A stretch of DNA of 64,000 bases, taken from positions 62,180 to 126,179 of the forward strand of contig NZ_AXAY01000016.1 of assembly GCF_000473045.1 (NCBI RefSeq), read 5' to 3'. This stretch comes from Bradyrhizobium sp. WSM3983. Its GTDB lineage: Bacteria; Pseudomonadota; Alphaproteobacteria; Rhizobiales; Xanthobacteraceae. This document shows positions 25,546-34,213 of this stretch, in pieces. The first letter of the stretch is position 1, and the number at the start of each line of letters is the position of its first letter. The notes under the pieces were generated by a model. That model ran no database searches and was not told the DNA's origin. It worked only from the letters and a program-made list of their open reading frames with translations. Made by a program: the position numbers and the translations under genes.

Positions 25546-28500
25546 GGCGCGAGGGCAGGTGCCGGCTCAACCTTCGCCCTGTCGTGGTTGCGCCGCGCCG
25601 ACACCATGCTCTCCAGTTCGCGCCGAACGCGCTCGATGACGCTGGCCCAGTCGCCTCTTTTCGGCTGCCTGAACAGCCGCATGGACGAATACCACGGGCT
25701 GTCGTCGCGGTTGAGCAGCCAGCGCCAATCCGGGTTGAACGGCAACATCGTCCAGACCGGCGCGCCGAGCGCGCCGGCGAGATGAACGACGCTGGTGTCG
25801 ACCGAGATCACCAGATCGAGGCAGGAAACCAGCGCCGCCGTTTCGCTGAAATCCGTAAGCTGCGCGGTCAGATCGAGGATGTCCTTGCGCTCGCCGAGGA
25901 AGTCGCGGTCCTGATCCCTCATACCTTTTTGCAAGGAGACGAACTGGACGTCGCAATCCAGGAGAGGCGCAAGCGTGCGCAGGGCGATCGACCGGTTGTG
26001 ATCGTTCTTGTGACCTGGATCTCCCGACCAGACCAGACCGACGCGGAAGCGCGTGCGGGGGCCAAGCCGGTCTTCAAGCCGGTCTTCAAGCCGTTCTTCA
26101 AGCCGTTCTTGCCACGCCTTCATGCGCGCCGCCGGGGGCGCAGGAAGGAAGCCTTGCGCGGACGGGATCGTATCGAGCCGGGTGCCGAACGCCAGCGGCA
26201 GGCTGCCAAGAGGGCAGTGCAGGTCGAACGCTAGCGACGCCGCAGCTTCTCGGGAGGTGTATTCTGCGACCCCGGCGATACCAGCCAAAAGCTGCTGGAT
26301 CGGAGGCCGGACCCCCAGGATGACTCGCGCCCCGAGCGCGGCCACCATCGGCACATAGCGCGCAAACTGGATGGAGTCGCCCAATCCCTCGTCGCAATAG
26401 AGCAAGATGGTCTTGCCTTTGATCGGCTGCTCGCCACGCCAACGCGGTTGGGCAAAGCCGAGATCGGCGAGGCCGAGAGACGACGCTTTCCAGCGCGCCT
26501 CGCGTCCCGCCCAGCCCCGTTCGAAATCTCCGGTCAGCAGCTGAAGCAGCGCGAAACTGAAAATCGTCGACGCACGGTTCGGGTCGATCGCCAGGGATTT
26601 GCGGAAGGCCGCGGACGCCTGATCCAGCAATTGCAGATCCAGCAACATCCATGCCTTGTTGGCAAGCGCTGCGGCAAAATCCGGACGGAGTGCGAGCGCG
26701 CGATCGATGCACGCAAAGGCTTGATCGGTTCGGCCAAGCTTCCAATGCAGCAAGCCGAGATTGTTGTGCGTTTCCGCCACGCTTGCGTCCAGCGCAATGG
26801 ATTTCTCGAAGTCGGCCTCCGCGTCCGCGAACCGGTTCGCTTCCTGGAGGCAAATGCCGCGGATCCGGTACAGGGCTGCGGAGTTTGGATTCAATGTCGC
26901 GGCGGCGTCCAGGCATTCCAGGGCTTCCGCGTGCCGACCGAGATCGAGCAGCAGCCTGCCGCAATTCTCCGCGGCCTCCAAATATTGCGGATTGAGTACC
27001 AGCGCCTGCTGGAAGAGCAGCAGAGCCTCGTCCGTGCGCTTGAGCTGCCAGAGCTGATGGCCGAGGTAATTCGAGACGAGCGCATCCTCTCGTTTGAGGG
27101 GCAAGGCCTCGCTCTGGTGCGGCCGTGGGTCCGCCCGCCGCGCGGACACCAGGGCCTCCAGCTCGCGCCGAACGCTGTCCACGACGCTGGCCCAGTCGTC
27201 GCGCTTCGGCTGCCTGAACAGCTTCATGGACTGGTACCACGGGCTGTCGTCGCGGTTGAGCAGCCAGCGCCAATCCGGGTTGAAGGGCAGCATGGTCCAG
27301 ACCGGAACGCCTAGCCCGCCTGTGAGGTGAACGACGCTGGTATCGACCGAGATCACCAGATCGAGACAGGAGACCAGCGCCGCCGTCTCGCTGAAATCCG
27401 TAAGCTGCTCCGTCAGGTCGACGATATCCTCGCGTTCGCGGAGGAAGGCGCGGTCCTGATCCCTGATGCCTTTTTGCAAGGAGATGAACTGGACATCGCA
27501 ATCCAGCAGCGGCGCAAGCGCGTGCAGTGATATCGATCGATTGTGATCGTTCTTGTGACCCGGATCCCCCGACCAGACCAGACCGACGCGGAAGCGCGTG
27601 CGGGGACCAAACCGGGCGTCAAGACGGTCCTGCCACGCCTTCACGTGCTCCGCCGGGGGCGCGGGAAGGAAGCCTTGCGCGAACGGGATCGTGTCGAGCC
27701 GCGTCCCGAACGCCAGCGGCAGGCTTCCGAGAGGACAGTGCAGGTCGAACGCCAGCGACGGCGTCGACGATCGGTCGATACAATGTGCGACGCCACCCAC
27801 GCCAGCCAGCAGCGACTGGACCGCAGGCTTGACCTCCAGGATGACCCGGGCGCCGAGCGCGGCCACGAGCGGCGCATAGCGCGCAAACTGAATTGAATCG
27901 CCGAGCGCCTCGTCGGCATGAAGCAAGATGGTCTTGCCTTCGAGCGGCTGGTCACGAAGCCAGAGAGCTTGAGAAAATCCGCGATCGATGAGGCCGAGAG
28001 ACGACGCCTTCCAGCGCGCCTCGCGTCCCGATAAGCCCCGCTCGAAATCTCCGGTCAGCATCTGCAGCAGCGCGAGATTCCAGATCGTGTCCGCATTGCC
28101 TGGCTCGAGGGCCTGCGATTTGTGGAAGGCCGCGAAAGCCTCATCCAGCAATTGCAGGCTCCACAGCGCCCGCGCCTTTTCGTTGAGTGCTGCGGAAAAA
28201 TTCGGGCGAAGTGCGAGCGCGCGATCGAAGCTCGCGAAGGCCTGCTCCATCCGGCCAAATCTCGAATGAAGCGTACCGAGGTTCTTGTGCGTCTCCGCCT
28301 CGCCTGGGTTCAGCGCAATCGATCGCTCGAAGTCGGCCTGCGCCTCCTCGAACCGGCCCAACCGCTGCAGGCAAAGTCCGCGCGTCTGATACAGCGGAGC
28401 GACATTCGGATTGAGCCTGGCGAAGATGTTGAAGCATTCCACGGCTTCTTCATACCGGCCGAGATTGAACAGCGCCTGGCCCTGCTTCGCAGCCTCCAGA

Positions 28501-28577
28501 CTCTTGGCGGCCGCCAGATTTTGCGGCGCGACCTTCTGGGATTGTTTGGCCGCGGCTCGGCGTTCTTGACGGTTCAT
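25542..28577 (-). CDS. TPR / heptosyltransferase-like protein, internally duplicated
   Basis: About 1,011 aa made of two tandem modules of about 500 aa. Each has TPR repeats (for example GRYEEAVECFNIFARLNPN and RTDEALLLFQQALVLNPQ), then a domain with GLVWSGDPGHKNDHNRSI and LDLVISVDTSVVHL, which resembles the GT9 heptosyltransferase C-terminal half. Long stretches are near-identical between modules in DNA as well as protein. The second module has a 12-bp repeat expansion at about 26062-26110 coding ERLE/DRLE units. The ATG at 28577 (MNRQERRAAAKQ) is preferred over upstream starts that add a Pro/Ala-rich tail. Function is probably in glycan or flagellar/surface modification, but this is inference. 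Confidence 0.82.
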   Translation of the reverse strand: MNRQERRAAAKQSQKVAPQNLAAAKSLEAAKQGQALFNLGRYEEAVECFNIFARLNPNVAPLYQTRGLCLQRLGRFEEAQADFERSIALNPGEAETHKNLGTLHSRFGRMEQAFASFDRALALRPNFSAALNEKARALWSLQLLDEAFAAFHKSQALEPGNADTIWNLALLQMLTGDFERGLSGREARWKASSLGLIDRGFSQALWLRDQPLEGKTILLHADEALGDSIQFARYAPLVAALGARVILEVKPAVQSLLAGVGGVAHCIDRSSTPSLAFDLHCPLGSLPLAFGTRLDTIPFAQGFLPAPPAEHVKAWQDRLDARFGPRTRFRVGLVWSGDPGHKNDHNRSISLHALAPLLDCDVQFISLQKGIRDQDRAFLREREDIVDLTEQLTDFSETAALVSCLDLVISVDTSVVHLTGGLGVPVWTMLPFNPDWRWLLNRDDSPWYQSMKLFRQPKRDDWASVVDSVRRELEALVSARRADPRPHQSEALPLKREDALVSNYLGHQLWQLKRTDEALLLFQQALVLNPQYLEAAENCGRLLLDLGRHAEALECLDAAATLNPNSAALYRIRGICLQEANRFADAEADFEKSIALDASVAETHNNLGLLHWKLGRTDQAFACIDRALALRPDFAAALANKAWMLLDLQLLDQASAAFRKSLAIDPNRASTIFSFALLQLLTGDFERGWAGREARWKASSLGLADLGFAQPRWRGEQPIKGKTILLYCDEGLGDSIQFARYVPMVAALGARVILGVRPPIQQLLAGIAGVAEYTSREAAASLAFDLHCPLGSLPLAFGTRLDTIPSAQGFLPAPPAARMKAWQERLEERLEDRLEDRLGPRTRFRVGLVWSGDPGHKNDHNRSIALRTLAPLLDCDVQFVSLQKGMRDQDRDFLGERKDILDLTAQLTDFSETAALVSCLDLVISVDTSVVHLAGALGAPVWTMLPFNPDWRWLLNRDDSPWYSSMRLFRQPKRGDWASVIERVRRELESMVSARRNHDRAKVEPAPALAP
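26062..26110. repeat. 12-bp in-frame tandem repeat inside the second TPR/GT module
   Basis: Four near-identical 12-bp units (CAAGCCGGTCTT twice, then CAAGCCGTTCTT twice) on the plus strand. On the coding strand they give the repeated peptide ERLE-ERLE-DRLE-DRLG. The first module has only DRLDARFG at this position, so this is a local slippage expansion that keeps the frame. Confidence 0.85.
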
Positions 28578-28881
28578 GTGGTGACCAGAAAAGGGGACGA
28601 CGTCCCGTTGCGGCAATTTCTGGTGCGGAGCTGGTGTGAAGCTGGCGCGGCCTGACGCCTCCGAAGGAGTTGCGGCCGCCGCCGATCTGCCCGCCATCAG
28701 GCCAGTCGCGCTGCCGATCATCTGCCGAGCTCGCGTTTGACAAAGTCGACCTGGCGCCGCTACCTTCGGTCGCTTGCAAAAAAGAAGCACGTAGCGCAAC
28801 TCGTGCATTGGCAAGCGGTTAACTGGTGTCATCGGCCGGTCACACGCGCCTTGATCGACACGAGGTCAGGGAGGACAAGTC
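28578..28881. other. Divergent intergenic region TPR gene / sugar ABC operon
   Basis: About 300 bases that should hold promoters for both directions. A GTTAAC palindrome with a nearby AAGCGGTT is visible around 28813-28824, too weak to call an operator. A GGGAGGACA Shine-Dalgarno sits before the ATG at 28882. No small gene was recognised. Confidence 0.4.
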
Positions 28882-30174
28882 ATGAGCGACTTTGCGCTTT
28901 CGCGTCGTTCATTGATCGGAGCCGGTATCGGCGGTGCAACATTGGCGAGCCTCGGCGGCTTGCCGGCTGTGGCGCGGGAGTTGCGGCTGCGCATGTTCTG
29001 GTGGGGCGCCAAGGAACGGGCGGAGCGCACCGACAAGGTCAACCAGCTCTACCTGAGTAGCCATCCGGAGGTGACGATCGCCGGCGAGTCGCTGGGCTGG
29101 ACCGACTACTGGGCGCGGCTGGCGACGCAAACCGCCGGTCGCAATGCAGCCGACGTGCTGCAGATGGATTACCGCTACATCTTCGAATATGCCCGGCGGG
29201 GCGCCCTGTTGCCGCTCGACGCTTACGTGCCCAAAGCCCTCAACCTGACGGATTTCAGCCCGGCCGCGGTCGACAGCGGCAAGGTCGATGGCAAGATCTA
29301 CGGCGTCAGCCTCGGCCTCAATTCCACGGCGATGGTCTACGACAAGGCGCTGATCCAGAGTCTTGGCCTGAAAGAGCCGGTCTGGAACATGACGTGGAGC
29401 GAGATCGGCGATCTCGCCGCCGAGATCACCAAGGCCGCCAAGCGTGACGGCTTTACGGGCATGGAGGACGGCGGTCGTAACGAGCCGCTCCTCGAGGTCT
29501 GGCTCGCCCAACGCGGCAAGTCGCTGTACACCCCGGAAGGCAAGGTCGGCTACGACGAAAAGGACATGACCGAGTGGTTCGCGTTCTGGAGCGAGCTGCG
29601 TAAACGCGGCGCCAGTGCCGCGCCGGATACCCAGGCGCTCGACCGCGGCGAGATCGACTCGAACCTGTTGTCGTTCGGCAAGGTTGCCATGGCGTTTGCC
29701 CACTCCAACCAACTGGTCGGCTTCCAGGCCATCAACAAGAGCAAGCTCGGCCTCTCCACTTATCCCGATGGAGGAAAAGGCGCGAAACCCGGCCAGTATT
29801 TGAAGCCGGCCATGATGTGGAGCGTCTCGGCGCAGTCGAAACAAGCCGAGGCGGCGGTTCAGCTGGTCAGTTACTTCGTCGCCGACGCCGAGGCCGGCAA
29901 GGTGCTCGGTGTCGAACGCGGCGTGCCGCCGTCATCCGCGGTGCGCAACCTCGTGACGCCGACGCTCGACGACCTCAGCCGCGCCATGGTCGACTACATC
30001 AGCCTGGTCAGCGACAAGGTTGGGCCGTTGCCGCCTCCACCACCGCGCGGCGCGGGCGAGATCCAGAGCGTGCTGCGGCGCGTCAATGAGCAGGTCGGTT
30101 TCGGCCGTCTGACGCCCGCCGACGGCGCAAAGCAGTTTGTCGCCGAGGCGTCCGCCGTACTTGCCCGCGGATAG
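28882..30174 (+). CDS. Sugar ABC transporter substrate-binding protein (family 1), Tat-exported
   Basis: 430 aa. The N-terminus has a twin-arginine signal (LSRRSLIGAGIGGATLASLGG). The mature part opens LRLRMFWWGAKERAERTDKVNQLY and contains GRNAADVLQMDYRYIFEYARRGALLPLD, typical of MalE/UgpB-type binding proteins. It would bind a sugar or sugar acid in the periplasm for the two permeases directly downstream. The start is supported by a GGGAGG site. The next permease starts only six bases after its stop. The ligand is unknown. Confidence 0.87.
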   Translation: MSDFALSRRSLIGAGIGGATLASLGGLPAVARELRLRMFWWGAKERAERTDKVNQLYLSSHPEVTIAGESLGWTDYWARLATQTAGRNAADVLQMDYRYIFEYARRGALLPLDAYVPKALNLTDFSPAAVDSGKVDGKIYGVSLGLNSTAMVYDKALIQSLGLKEPVWNMTWSEIGDLAAEITKAAKRDGFTGMEDGGRNEPLLEVWLAQRGKSLYTPEGKVGYDEKDMTEWFAFWSELRKRGASAAPDTQALDRGEIDSNLLSFGKVAMAFAHSNQLVGFQAINKSKLGLSTYPDGGKGAKPGQYLKPAMMWSVSAQSKQAEAAVQLVSYFVADAEAGKVLGVERGVPPSSAVRNLVTPTLDDLSRAMVDYISLVSDKVGPLPPPPPRGAGEIQSVLRRVNEQVGFGRLTPADGAKQFVAEASAVLARG

Positions 30175-30179
30175 AAGCG

Positions 30180-31124
30180 GTGGCGGACACGCTGATCGAC
30201 GCTGCGACATCCAGGCCGGCCCGGCCAGCTGCACGAGCGCCTGAATTGTCCTGGCGCGATAGTGCCACGGGCTATCTGTTTCTCGCGCCCTGGCTCATCG
30301 GGTTTTTCGGGCTCACGCTGGGACCGGCGCTGGTCTCGCTGTATCTGTCGTTCACGGATTACGACCTGTTGAGCAACCCACGCTGGGTCGGCGCCGCCAA
30401 CTATGTGCGCATCGCGACCAGCGATCCCAAGTTCAGCGCGGCGATGCACGTCACCTTCATCTATGTGGCGCTGGCAGTACCGCTCAAGCTCACCTTCGCG
30501 CTCCTGGTGGCCATGATCCTGAACCGCGGCCTCCGCGGCCTGCCGCTGTACCGGGCGATATTCTATCTGCCGTCGCTGATCGGCGCCAGCGTCGCCGTCT
30601 CGGTGCTCTGGCGCCAGTTGTTCGCCGGTGACGGCCTGCTCAACCAGGCGCTGAAGCTCGTGGGCATTCATGGACCGAGCTGGATCTCCAATCCCGACAC
30701 CGCCCTCTATACCTTGGTGGCGCTGAGCGTGTGGCAGTTCGGCTCGCCGATGATCATCTTTCTCGCCGGCCTGCGCCAAATTCCGAAGGATGTCTATGAG
30801 GCTGCTGAGATCGATGGCGCCAGCCGCAATCAGCAGTTCTGGCGGATCACGCTGCCGCTGCTGACGCCGGTGGTTTTCTTCAACGTCGTGGTGCAAACCA
30901 TCGACGCCTTCAAGGCGTTTACGCCGGCCTTCATCATCAGCGGGGGCACCGGCGGCCCGATCGACGCGACGCTGTTCTATACGCTCTATCTTTACCAGGA
31001 GGCCTTTGCCTATTTCCGCATGGGCTATGCCTCCGCGCTGGCCTGGGTGCTGGTGGTGATCATCGCGGCCTTCACCGCGCTCTCCTTCCTGTCATCGCGC
31101 TACTGGGTGCATTACGATGGTTGA
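30180..31124 (+). CDS. Sugar ABC transporter permease, MalF/UgpA type
   Basis: 314 aa with six predicted membrane helices. The N-terminal pattern SWRDSATGYLFLAPWLIGFFGLTLGPALVSLYLSF is family-typical. The EAA cytoplasmic loop is PKDVYEAAEIDGASRNQQFWRITLPLL, which contacts the ATPase. The start is a GTG at 30180, six bases after the preceding stop. It overlaps the next permease by eight bases. Confidence 0.88.
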   Translation: MADTLIDAATSRPARPAARAPELSWRDSATGYLFLAPWLIGFFGLTLGPALVSLYLSFTDYDLLSNPRWVGAANYVRIATSDPKFSAAMHVTFIYVALAVPLKLTFALLVAMILNRGLRGLPLYRAIFYLPSLIGASVAVSVLWRQLFAGDGLLNQALKLVGIHGPSWISNPDTALYTLVALSVWQFGSPMIIFLAGLRQIPKDVYEAAEIDGASRNQQFWRITLPLLTPVVFFNVVVQTIDAFKAFTPAFIISGGTGGPIDATLFYTLYLYQEAFAYFRMGYASALAWVLVVIIAAFTALSFLSSRYWVHYDG

Positions 31125-31989
31125 TCTCGCAACATCGGATGAGATTTCGCACCCTCGCAATCGACGCGGCCGCGCGCTGATCTATCATGTCGTGCTGTGC
31201 CTCGCCTCGATCGCCATGCTGTATCCGCTGTTGTGGATGCTGGCGAGTTCGTTCAAGCCGGACAGCGACATCTTTGGCAACACCTCGCTATGGCCGCGCA
31301 ACTTCAGCCTCGCCGCCTACTGGCGCGGCTGGTCCGGGCTGCAGGTGACCTTCGGAAAGTTCTTCCTGAACTCGCTCGTGGTTTCGCTGTGCAGCGTGGT
31401 CGGCAACGTGATGTCGTGCTCGCTCGCGGCGTACGCATTCGCCCGATTGAAATTCCGCGGTCAGAAATTCTGGTTCGCGCTGATGCTCGGCACCTTGATG
31501 CTGCCGTATCACGTGACGTTGATCCCGCAGTACATCCTGTTTCTCAATCTCGACTGGGTCGACACCTTCCTGCCGCTGATCGTGCCGAAATTCCTGGCGG
31601 TGGACGCTTTCTTCATCTTCCTGTTGGTGCAGTTCTTCCGCTCTATCCCGCGCGAACTCGATGAGGCCGCGATGATCGACGGCTGCGGGCCGTGGCGCAT
31701 CTACTGGATCGTGATCCTGCCGCTATCGGTGCCGGCGCTTGCCACGGCCGCGGTCTTCACCTTCATCTGGACGTGGGACGATTTCTTCGGGCCGCTGATC
31801 TATCTCAACGACATGAATTCCTACACCGTCCAGCTCGGCTTGCGCAGCTTCGTCGATTCCACCGGCAAATCCGACTGGAGCGCCCTGTTCGCCATGTCGA
31901 CACTGACGCTGCTGCCGCTGTTCGTCTTCTTCCTGCTGTTCCAGCGTCTGCTGATCGACGGCATCGCCACCACCGGGCTGAAGGGTTGA
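31117..31989 (+). CDS. Sugar ABC transporter permease, MalG/UgpE type
   Basis: 290 aa with six predicted helices. The N-terminal part YPLLWMLASSFKPDSDIFGN is the MalG-type opening. The EAA loop reads PRELDEAAMIDGCGPWRIYWIVILPLSVPAL. It pairs with the MalF-type permease encoded just upstream. No MalK-type ATPase gene follows; such transporters often share a distant ATPase. Two oxidoreductase genes come next. Confidence 0.88.
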   Translation: MVDLATSDEISHPRNRRGRALIYHVVLCLASIAMLYPLLWMLASSFKPDSDIFGNTSLWPRNFSLAAYWRGWSGLQVTFGKFFLNSLVVSLCSVVGNVMSCSLAAYAFARLKFRGQKFWFALMLGTLMLPYHVTLIPQYILFLNLDWVDTFLPLIVPKFLAVDAFFIFLLVQFFRSIPRELDEAAMIDGCGPWRIYWIVILPLSVPALATAAVFTFIWTWDDFFGPLIYLNDMNSYTVQLGLRSFVDSTGKSDWSALFAMSTLTLLPLFVFFLLFQRLLIDGIATTGLKG

Positions 31990-32038
31990 CGGCATCGGAC
32001 GCATCCCTGCATGGACTGCAAACCAAGGAAGAAAAATC

Positions 32039-33046
32039 ATGAGCAAACTGCGTTTCGCCGCGATCGGCATCAATCACGCCCACATCTATGGCCAGGTCGA
32101 TTGCCTGCTGCGCGCCGGCGCCGAGCTGGTCGGCTTTCATGCTCCCGAGGACGACCTGGCCCAGGCTTTTGCGGCGAAATATCCGCAAGCGCCGCGCGTG
32201 GCCGAGCGGGCGCGATTGCTCGAGGACAAGACCATCGCACTGATCCTCTCGTCCGGCATCCCCGCCGACCGCGCTCCGCTCGGCGTCGACGTGATGCGCC
32301 ACGGCAAGGACTACATGAGTGACAAGCCGGGCATGACCTCGCTGGAACAATTGGCCGAGGTGCGCCGGGTCCAGGCCGAGACCAAGCGGATCTATTCGAT
32401 CTGCTACTCCGAGCATTTCGAGACCCGTTCCACCGTGAAAGCCGGCGAACTGATCGCGGCCGGCGCCATCGGCAAGGTCATCAACACCGTCGGGCTCGGC
32501 CCGCACAAACTGAAAAATCTGCCGCGGCCCGAGTGGTTTTATTCGCGCGAACGCACCGGCGGCGTGTTGACCGACATCGCCTCGCATCAGTGTGAACAGT
32601 TCCTGTTTTTCGCGGACGCGCTCGATGCCAAGGTCGTTAGCGCGACGGTCGCCAACCGCGCCAATCCGGACCGGCCGCAATTGCAGGATTTCGGTGAAAT
32701 GCTGCTGCGGACCGGTGACGTCACCGGCTACGTCCGCGTCGACTGGTTCACCCCCGACGGTCTGCCCAATTGGGGTGACGGCCGGATCACCATTCTGGGC
32801 ACCGAGGGGTACATGGAGCTGCGCAAATATATCGACGTCGCCGGGCAGCCCGGCATCGATCATCTCATCATGGTCGACCGCGAGGGGGTCCACCGGATCG
32901 ACTGCTCCGGTGTCGAATTGCCCTATGGCCGCCAGCTGATCTCCGACGTACTCGATCGCACCGAGACCGCGATTCCGCAGGCGCGCTGCTTCAAGGCCAT
33001 GGAGCTGGCGCTCACCGCACAGGCGATGGCGGAAGGAAGGGCGTAA
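32039..33046 (+). CDS. Gfo/Idh/MocA family oxidoreductase
   Basis: 335 aa, NAD(P)-dependent sugar or cyclitol dehydrogenase family. The Rossmann part is less canonical than usual: RFAAIGINHAHIYGQVDCLLRAGAELVGFH lacks the full GxGxxG. The family's EKP motif is replaced by SDKPGMTSLEQLAEV. RTGGVLTDIASHQCEQFLFF matches the family's GGxxxDxxxHxxD region. AAGGAAG precedes the ATG. Operon position after the sugar permeases suggests it processes the imported compound. Confidence 0.83.
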   Translation: MSKLRFAAIGINHAHIYGQVDCLLRAGAELVGFHAPEDDLAQAFAAKYPQAPRVAERARLLEDKTIALILSSGIPADRAPLGVDVMRHGKDYMSDKPGMTSLEQLAEVRRVQAETKRIYSICYSEHFETRSTVKAGELIAAGAIGKVINTVGLGPHKLKNLPRPEWFYSRERTGGVLTDIASHQCEQFLFFADALDAKVVSATVANRANPDRPQLQDFGEMLLRTGDVTGYVRVDWFTPDGLPNWGDGRITILGTEGYMELRKYIDVAGQPGIDHLIMVDREGVHRIDCSGVELPYGRQLISDVLDRTETAIPQARCFKAMELALTAQAMAEGRA

Positions 33047-33049
33047 GCC

Positions 33050-34165
33050 ATGTTGAAACCTATGTCGAAACTCAAGTCGAAACCCAAGACGGTCGCCGTT
33101 ATCGGCTGCGGCATCGGCCGCAGCCATATCGCCGAGGGCTATGCGCGCTTGCCCGATCAGTTCGATTTGCAGGTGATCTGCGACCTCAGCCAGGAGCGCC
33201 TCACCACCGTCGGCGATGAGTTCTCGGTGCCGCGCCGGACCACCTCGTTCGACGAGGTGCTGGCCATGGGCGACATCGACATCGTCGATATCTGCACACC
33301 GCCAACGCTGCACTTTCCGCAAGTCATGGCGGCGCTCGCCGCCGGCAAGCAGGTGATCTGCGAAAAACCGCTTGTCGGCTCGCTGCACGAGATCGACCAA
33401 CTCACCGCTGCCGAGACCGGGGCGCGCGGGCGCATCATGCCGGTGTTCCAATATCGCTTCGGCAATGGCCTGCAGAAGGCGCGGCGCATTGTCGAACTTG
33501 GCCTCGCCGGCAAGCCGTATCTCGCGACCGTCGAGACCGCCTGGCTGCGCGGCGCCAAATACTATTCGGTGCCGTGGCGTGGCCGCTTCGAGACCGAATT
33601 GGGCGGCGCGCTGCTCACCCACGCCATCCACGCCCACGACATCCTGACCTGGCTGATGGGCGACGTCGTTTCGGTGTTTGCGCGCGCCGCAACGCGCGTC
33701 AATGACATCGAGGTCGAAGACTGCGCGGTGGCGAGCCTTGTGATGGAAAGCGGCGCGCTGGCCTCGTTGGCCGCGACGCTGGGCTCGGCCCTGGAAATCA
33801 GCCGCCTTCGGCTGTGCTTCGAGCACGTCACCCTTGAGAGCTCGCTTGCGCCTTATGCCCCCGGCGACGATCCCTGGCAGATCATCGCCACCTCGCCCGA
33901 AGCCGAGGCGCGGATCGCCAAGGCGCTGGAAGGTTTTACGTTCGTGCCATCGCGGTTCGAAGGCTTGATGGCGGCCTATCATCAGGCGCTGGAAACCAAC
34001 GGGCCGTTGCCTGTGACGCTCCAGGACGCGCGGCGTTCGCTGGAGCTGATCACAGCGCTCTATCACGCCGCGGAAACCGGCACGGCAGTGGCGCTGCCGA
34101 TCGGCAAGGAGCATCCGAAATATGGCGGGTGGCGCCCGGGAGCAGCGACCGCGGCGGGGCGGTGA
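33050..34165 (+). CDS. Gfo/Idh/MocA family oxidoreductase
   Basis: 371 aa. It has a proper dinucleotide fold, VAVIGCGIGRSHIAEGYARL, the family EKP motif in ICEKPLVGSLHEID, and the catalytic-site region ELGGALLTHAIHAHDILTWLMGD. It starts three bases after the previous oxidoreductase stops. The pair may act in sequence, one oxidising and one reducing, as in some sugar-epimer or inositol pathways; this is inference. The start is the ATG at 33050; a second in-frame ATG is at 33062. Confidence 0.85.
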   Translation: MLKPMSKLKSKPKTVAVIGCGIGRSHIAEGYARLPDQFDLQVICDLSQERLTTVGDEFSVPRRTTSFDEVLAMGDIDIVDICTPPTLHFPQVMAALAAGKQVICEKPLVGSLHEIDQLTAAETGARGRIMPVFQYRFGNGLQKARRIVELGLAGKPYLATVETAWLRGAKYYSVPWRGRFETELGGALLTHAIHAHDILTWLMGDVVSVFARAATRVNDIEVEDCAVASLVMESGALASLAATLGSALEISRLRLCFEHVTLESSLAPYAPGDDPWQIIATSPEAEARIAKALEGFTFVPSRFEGLMAAYHQALETNGPLPVTLQDARRSLELITALYHAAETGTAVALPIGKEHPKYGGWRPGAATAAGR

Positions 34166-34213
34166 GGCTCGGAAAGCTTCCTTTTGGACTTACCTTCGCC
34201 CGAACTGCGACGC

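Noticed and set aside
28805..28830. LacI-type operator before the sugar operon
   Set aside because: Only a GTTAAC palindrome and a half-site AAGCGGTT are present; no regulator gene nearby.
31805..34114. A 769-codon minus-strand frame under the permease and oxidoreductase genes
   Set aside because: Shadow frame; the opposite strand encodes three clear proteins.
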